From positions 1 through 64,000 of the forward strand of contig NZ_JADKRV010000001.1 in assembly GCF_015351025.1 (NCBI RefSeq): a stretch of 64,000 bases of DNA, read 5' to 3'. The notes beneath the pieces are model-generated. The model saw only the letters and a list, made by a program, of their open reading frames with translations, ran no database searches and was not told where the DNA came from. The stretch comes from Curtobacterium sp. VKM Ac-1376 (GTDB taxonomy: Bacteria > Actinomycetota > Actinomycetes > Actinomycetales > Microbacteriaceae). Below are positions 60,330-64,000 of this stretch, piece after piece. Made by a program: the position numbers and the translations under genes. The stretch's first letter is position 1. Every line of letters begins with the position of its first letter.

Positions 60330-61313
60330 GTGGCTGAATCGTTCGAGATGCCGCAGTCGGCCGACCGTGCTCGGGAGCCCGTCCGGTTCGAGGTCGCCGG
60401 GGGCGATCCGGAGTCCGCGGCGCGCGACCTCGCGGTGGTGCACGGTGCCGAACGGTGGTCCGTGCGTCGCACCGACGGCGAGTTCGCCTACCGGTACACG
60501 GCAGTCGGTGACTCCGACGTGAGCATCCGCCGGTCGCAGCTGCGGGGCGCGCTCCGCGGGGAGGTGCCCGTCGGTGTCGACTACGTCGTGACCTGGATCA
60601 CGAGCGGGACCGCGCGCCTGGACACCGGTCGTACCCGGATCGACCTGCTCCGCGACGTGCCGGCCCTCCTGCCGCCCGACGAAGCGGTCCTCTTCATGGC
60701 CGAGGACCACGATCAGCGGCTCGTGCACTTCGGCCGGGAGTACGTGCACCGCGTCGCCCTCGAGTACCTGGACCTCGGTGGACGGCCGCTGCGGTTCGAC
60801 CCCGAGCGCGAGCCGGAGCCCGGCACCGCCGCACGGTGGCAGGGTGCGCTCGTCGCGCTGTCCCGCGCGCTCCGTCTCGGTGGGCCCGAGTCGGAGGCGT
60901 GGCACGAGGCGAAGCGGTCGGCGGCCACGGCGTTCCTCGACAGCTTCCCGCCCCGGGTGGACGATCTGCCCGCGGTGCTCGGGTTGCCCCGGAACGCCCG
61001 CCTGCGTGCCGCCGTCGAGTACATCCACGCCCACGCGGCCGAGTCCGTCACGGTCACGGAGCTGTCGGACGTCGCGGGCCTGAGCGTGCGCTCGGTGCAG
61101 GAGTCGTTCCGCCGGGTGTTCGACGTGTCCCCGCTGACCTACCTGCGCGAGGTCCGGCTCGACCGGGTGCGCAGCGAGCTGCTCGAACTGGACCCGCAGG
61201 CCGGCGTGGTCGGCGACGTGGCACGACGGTGGGGGTTCGCGCACCTCGGCCGGTTCTCGGCGGCCTACGCCGCGCGGTTCGGCGAGTACCCGAAGCAGAC
61301 CCTGCGCCGCTGA
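60330..61313 (+). CDS. AraC family transcriptional regulator
   Basis: A 327-aa regulator. The C-terminal AraC domain has two helix-turn-helix units: VTVTELSDVAGLSVRSVQES, FRRVFDVSPLTYLREVRLDR, and VGDVARRWGFAHLGRFSAAY, then FGEYPKQTLRR at the end. The N-terminal 200 residues resemble the ligand-binding AraC_binding_2-type part (YRYTAVGDSDVSIRRSQL). The GTG start has GGAGG 10 bases upstream. Divergent from the MarR gene and convergent with the LacI gene; no enzyme is adjacent, so its target is unclear. Confidence 0.9.
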   Translation: MAESFEMPQSADRAREPVRFEVAGGDPESAARDLAVVHGAERWSVRRTDGEFAYRYTAVGDSDVSIRRSQLRGALRGEVPVGVDYVVTWITSGTARLDTGRTRIDLLRDVPALLPPDEAVLFMAEDHDQRLVHFGREYVHRVALEYLDLGGRPLRFDPEREPEPGTAARWQGALVALSRALRLGGPESEAWHEAKRSAATAFLDSFPPRVDDLPAVLGLPRNARLRAAVEYIHAHAAESVTVTELSDVAGLSVRSVQESFRRVFDVSPLTYLREVRLDRVRSELLELDPQAGVVGDVARRWGFAHLGRFSAAYAARFGEYPKQTLRR

Positions 61314-61328
61314 GGACGCCCACCGGCT

Positions 61329-62375
61329 TCAGTGCGCGGTGGTGACGGCCGACGGGGCCGGGCCGGTACTGGCCCGCACCCGGAGGGTCGTGGGCAGCCG
61401 CACGTGGTCGGTCGCGGGCTCGCCGCGGAGCATCGTGAGCAGCATCTCGACGGCGTGCGACCCGAGCTCGGCGAGCGGCTGGGACACCGTCGTGAGCGGT
61501 GGTGTCGTGGTGGAGGCCTGCGGGACGTCGTCGAACCCCACGACCGACAGGTCCTCGGGGACCCGGAGCCCGGCCTCGGCCGCGGCGCGGAGCACACCGA
61601 TCGCCGACGAGTCGTTCGCCGCGAACACCGCGGTGGGACGGTCGTCGAGCGCGAGCAGGTCCCGCGCGACGGCCGCGGACTGGTCCTCCTGGTACCCGCC
61701 GTCACGGAGCAGGCACTCGTCCACGGGGAAGCCCGCCGCCGCGAGTGCGGCACGGTAGCCTGCCTCGCGCAGCTGGGCGGACGCCAGGTCGGCGCGGCCC
61801 TGCAGGTGTGCGATCCGGGTGTGCCCGAGCGCGAGCAGGTGTTCGACGGCCTGCACGGCCCCGGCCTCGTTGTCCGCGTCGACGGTGGCGTGGCCCTCGG
61901 GTCCGGTGTGCGGGTCGATCGCCACGACCGGGATCGACGAGCTCGACAGCGCCGTGGTCGGGGTGACCACGATGGCGCCGTCGATGAGTGTGCCGGACAG
62001 GCGGGACAGCGATCGACGTTCCCAGCCGGGGCGGTCAACGCCGGTCATCAGACCGGCGTACGCGAGCAGCTCGTACCCGGTGCCGGTCGTCGCGCGCGAG
62101 ATGCCGCGGAGGAGCTCGGTCGAGAACGGCTCGAACTCGGGGACCAGGATGCCGACGACACCGGTGCGCGAACTCCGCAGGCTCCGGGCCACCAGCGAGG
62201 TCTCGTACCCGAGGTCCGCGACCACCTGCTGCACACGGAGCATCGTCGCCGGTGCCACGCCGTCGCGCTGGTTGATGACCTTCGACACCGTGGGGATCGA
62301 GACCCCGGCGGCCCGTGCGACGTCGCCGATCGTCACCCGGTCAGCACCGGGACGCGTGCCGAGTGCTGGGTCCAT
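61329..62375 (-). CDS. LacI family repressor of the last importer
   Basis: A 348-aa LacI/GalR regulator. The helix-turn-helix reads VTIGDVARAAGVSIPTVSKV (residues about 14-33), followed by the hinge GYETSLVARSLRSSRTG. The sensor domain includes VVGILVPEFEPF, PTAVFAANDSSAIGVLRAAA and LRVPEDLSVVGFDDVPQAS. The ATG at 62375 gives the family-type start; the longer frame upstream overlaps the divergent promoter. It is divergent from the importer binding-protein gene, with AACGTT- and ATCGAT-centred palindromes between them. Confidence 0.92.
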   Translation of the reverse strand: MDPALGTRPGADRVTIGDVARAAGVSIPTVSKVINQRDGVAPATMLRVQQVVADLGYETSLVARSLRSSRTGVVGILVPEFEPFSTELLRGISRATTGTGYELLAYAGLMTGVDRPGWERRSLSRLSGTLIDGAIVVTPTTALSSSSIPVVAIDPHTGPEGHATVDADNEAGAVQAVEHLLALGHTRIAHLQGRADLASAQLREAGYRAALAAAGFPVDECLLRDGGYQEDQSAAVARDLLALDDRPTAVFAANDSSAIGVLRAAAEAGLRVPEDLSVVGFDDVPQASTTTPPLTTVSQPLAELGSHAVEMLLTMLRGEPATDHVRLPTTLRVRASTGPAPSAVTTAH

Positions 62376-62414
62376 GTGCTCACCGTACCGCTGCGGGTCC
62401 CCGCAATCGGTGAA

Positions 62415-62435
62415 GAAAACGTTATCGATATCGAT
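62415..62435. promoter_or_regulatory. LacI-type operator region of the last importer
   Basis: GAAAACGTTATCGA (centre AACGTT, typical of LacI sites) is followed directly by the perfect 12-bp palindrome ATCGATATCGAT at 62424-62435. Both lie between the divergent LacI and binding-protein genes. Confidence 0.6.
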
Positions 62436-62521
62436 TGACATCGGGTTGGGGCACCTGGCACGCTCTCCGCAGCGGCAGTCGATGTCGCTGCATGTCAACG
62501 ACGACACCGAGGAGTTCCACG

Positions 62522-63817
62522 ATGACGAGGAAGATCCGTGCCGCGGCAGCCATCGCGCTGATCGGGGCGACAGCACTGGTGGCCAGCGGCTGTTCGGCGG
62601 GCAGCGATGCCGCCGACGACGGCGGGGAGGTCTCGATGACCTTCTGGCACAACTCCACCACAGGACCGGGCAAGGCCTACTGGGCCTCGACGGTCAAGGC
62701 GTTCGAGGAGAAGTACCCGAACGTCACCATCAAGACCCAGGCGATCCAGAACGAGGACCTGGACGGCAAGCTCCAGACCGCCCTCAACTCGGGCGACGCC
62801 CCCGATGTGTTCCTGCAGCGCGGCGGCGGCAAGATGGACGCGATGATCGCCGCGGGGCAGCTCATGGACATCTCCGACTCCATCAGCGCCGACGCGAAGA
62901 AGTCGATCAGCGCCGGCACGTTCGCCGGCTACGAGAAGGACGGCAAGACCTACGCCATGCCGGGCGCCGTGCTCCCCGAGGGCATCTGGTACTCGAAGGA
63001 CCTGTTCGAGGAGGCCGGCATCGAGGGCACCCCCACGACGATGGACGAGCTGAACGACGCGGTCAGCAAGCTCAAGGCGAAGGACATCGACCCGGTCGCC
63101 GTCGGCGCGAAGGACGCCTGGCCGGCAGCGCACTGGTACTACAACTTCGCGCTCCGCGAGTGCAGCCAGAAGACCCTGGAGAGCACCGCCGAGTCGTTGA
63201 AGTTCGACAACGCGTGCTGGACGAAGGCCGGCGAGCAGCTCGAGGACTTCAACGCCACCGAGCCGTTCAACAAGGGCTTCCTCACCACCGCTGCCCAGCA
63301 GGGCGCCGGCAGCTCCGCCGGCCTCCTCGCCAACCACAAGGCGGCCATGGAGCTCATGGGTGCGTGGGACCCGGGTGTGATCGCGTCCCTGACGCCGGAC
63401 GCCAAGCCGCTGGGTGACCTCGGCTGGTTCCCGTTCCCGACCATCGAGGGTGGCAAGGGTGACCCGAAGTCGATGATGGGCGGCGTCGACGGGAACTCCT
63501 GCTCCGCGCAGGCCCCGAAGAAGGCGTGCACGGACTTCCTGAACTTCATCGTGCAGAAGGACAACCAGGAGGCCTACTACAAGGCCTTCAACGCCATCCC
63601 GGTGAACAAGGACGCCCAGTCGGTCGTCGACGCGGACTACCTGAAGTCGGCACTGGCCGCCTACCAGGAGGCCCCGTTCGTCTCGCAGTACCTCGACACC
63701 CTGTACGGCCAGAACGTCGGCAACGCGCTGAACACCAGCGTCGTCGACCTGCTCGCCGGCAAGGGCAACGCGAAGGACATCGTCTCGAGCACCAACCAGG
63801 CTGCGGCCAAGGGCTGA
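62522..63817 (+). CDS. ABC transporter sugar-binding lipoprotein
   Basis: A 431-aa binding protein. The lipoprotein signal is KIRAAAAIALIGATALVASG with the lipobox ASGC (Cys about 25). The mature protein has MTFWHNSTTGPGKAYWAST, FEEKYPNVTIKTQ, DAPDVFLQRGGG, GTFAGYEKDGKTYAMPG, IWYSKDLFEEAGI and AAMELMGAWDPGVI, typical of family-1 sugar-binding proteins. GAGGAG precedes the ATG. First gene of an importer operon that continues past the window end. Ligand unknown. Confidence 0.92.
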   Translation: MTRKIRAAAAIALIGATALVASGCSAGSDAADDGGEVSMTFWHNSTTGPGKAYWASTVKAFEEKYPNVTIKTQAIQNEDLDGKLQTALNSGDAPDVFLQRGGGKMDAMIAAGQLMDISDSISADAKKSISAGTFAGYEKDGKTYAMPGAVLPEGIWYSKDLFEEAGIEGTPTTMDELNDAVSKLKAKDIDPVAVGAKDAWPAAHWYYNFALRECSQKTLESTAESLKFDNACWTKAGEQLEDFNATEPFNKGFLTTAAQQGAGSSAGLLANHKAAMELMGAWDPGVIASLTPDAKPLGDLGWFPFPTIEGGKGDPKSMMGGVDGNSCSAQAPKKACTDFLNFIVQKDNQEAYYKAFNAIPVNKDAQSVVDADYLKSALAAYQEAPFVSQYLDTLYGQNVGNALNTSVVDLLAGKGNAKDIVSSTNQAAAKG

Positions 63818-63819
63818 GC

Positions 63820-64000
63820 ATGACCCTCGACACCTCGCTCGGTACGACTCCGACCACCGGGTCGGACACGGCCGCGGGGACGTCCCCGGCGGGGAGCGGT
63901 ACGCCGCTCCCCGCCGGCCGGCGGTCCACGCGCCGCATCGCGGACTGGCGGAAGCGCGTGGAGATCGCGGTCCTCGCCGGACCCGCGGTCATCGTCTTCG
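63820..64000 (+). CDS. ABC sugar permease, MalF type (partial, cut by window end)
   Basis: The first 60 codons of a permease, starting 2 bp after the binding-protein stop. A Thr/Gly/Pro-rich N-terminus is followed by RRSTRRIADWRKRVEIAVLA and GPAVIVF, where the first membrane helix begins. This matches the N-termini of the other MalF-type permeases here. The gene runs off the right edge. Confidence 0.75.
   Translation, partial: MTLDTSLGTTPTTGSDTAAGTSPAGSGTPLPAGRRSTRRIADWRKRVEIAVLAGPAVIVF

Noticed and set aside
1..64000. CRISPR arrays, tRNA or rRNA genes, IS elements, prophage
   Set aside because: I looked for regular repeat-spacer patterns, tRNA-like cloverleafs and transposase or integrase motifs and saw none. 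This was by eye, so a dedicated search could still find a missed tRNA.

Overview
This is a 64-kb stretch of very GC-rich DNA from an actinobacterium. The best guess is a plant- or soil-associated member of the Microbacteriaceae, most like Curtobacterium. That rests on the base composition, frequent GTG starts, 4-bp start/stop overlaps, sugar ABC importers without their own ATPase, a choice-of-anchor type surface operon, and hairpin terminators of one recurring sequence (core GGGAGGCCCGTGGC). It is inference from gene content; no marker gene is present. The window is ordinary chromosome: I saw no rRNA, tRNA, CRISPR array, IS element or phage gene.

Layout. (1) 0.6-4.8 kb: minus-strand operon for an unknown, probably amino, sugar: MFS sugar porter, DeoR repressor, SIS isomerase/deaminase, ROK kinase. 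(2) 5.4-13.9 kb: acyl-lipid desaturase, GNAT/FemAB-like protein, serine hydrolase, MTA/SAH nucleosidase, a 51-aa protein, a short UvrA-like ATPase, a secreted protein and small membrane proteins. (3) 13.9-25.7 kb: GlcD-type oxidase, VOC protein, three TetR genes each divergent from an oxidoreductase with a palindrome between them, a DUF808 protein, and an MFS exporter operon with TetR and MarR regulators. (4) 25.8-27.6 kb: DEAD-box RNA helicase. (5) 27.7-38.3 kb: alpha-mannoside regulon, with a 62-aa protein plus ROK kinase, a mannose-6-phosphate isomerase, a LacI regulator, an ABC importer and a GH38 alpha-mannosidase. Three near-identical LacI-type operators sit before its three transcription units. 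(6) 38.5-46 kb: an FN3 secreted protein, an epimerase, and a three-gene overlapping operon coding for a cellulose-synthase-like GT2, a SpoIIAB/RsbW-like ATPase and a secreted GH26-like/OpgC membrane fusion. (7) 46-55.7 kb: a LacI-controlled ABC importer with ThuA and Gfo/Idh/MocA enzymes, then a second ABC importer. (8) 55.8-59.7 kb: a cell-surface operon with SipW-type signal peptides and its own signal peptidase; its first gene carries an apparent 1-base frameshift. (9) 59.8-64 kb: MarR and AraC regulators, then a LacI gene divergent from another ABC importer that runs off the end.

How it fits together. The window reads as a set of carbohydrate-scavenging loci. Each has its own regulator and each lacks an ABC ATPase, so the importers presumably share an ATPase coded elsewhere. 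The mannoside locus gives a complete route: uptake, cytoplasmic GH38 cleavage, phosphorylation of mannose by ROK, and isomerisation to fructose-6-phosphate.

The two most unusual systems are the GT2/ATPase/GH26-OpgC operon and the SipW-type surface operon. In the first, the GH26-like domain seems to have lost its catalytic glutamate, the synthase lacks PilZ and carries a long insertion, and an anti-sigma-like ATPase is translationally coupled to it.
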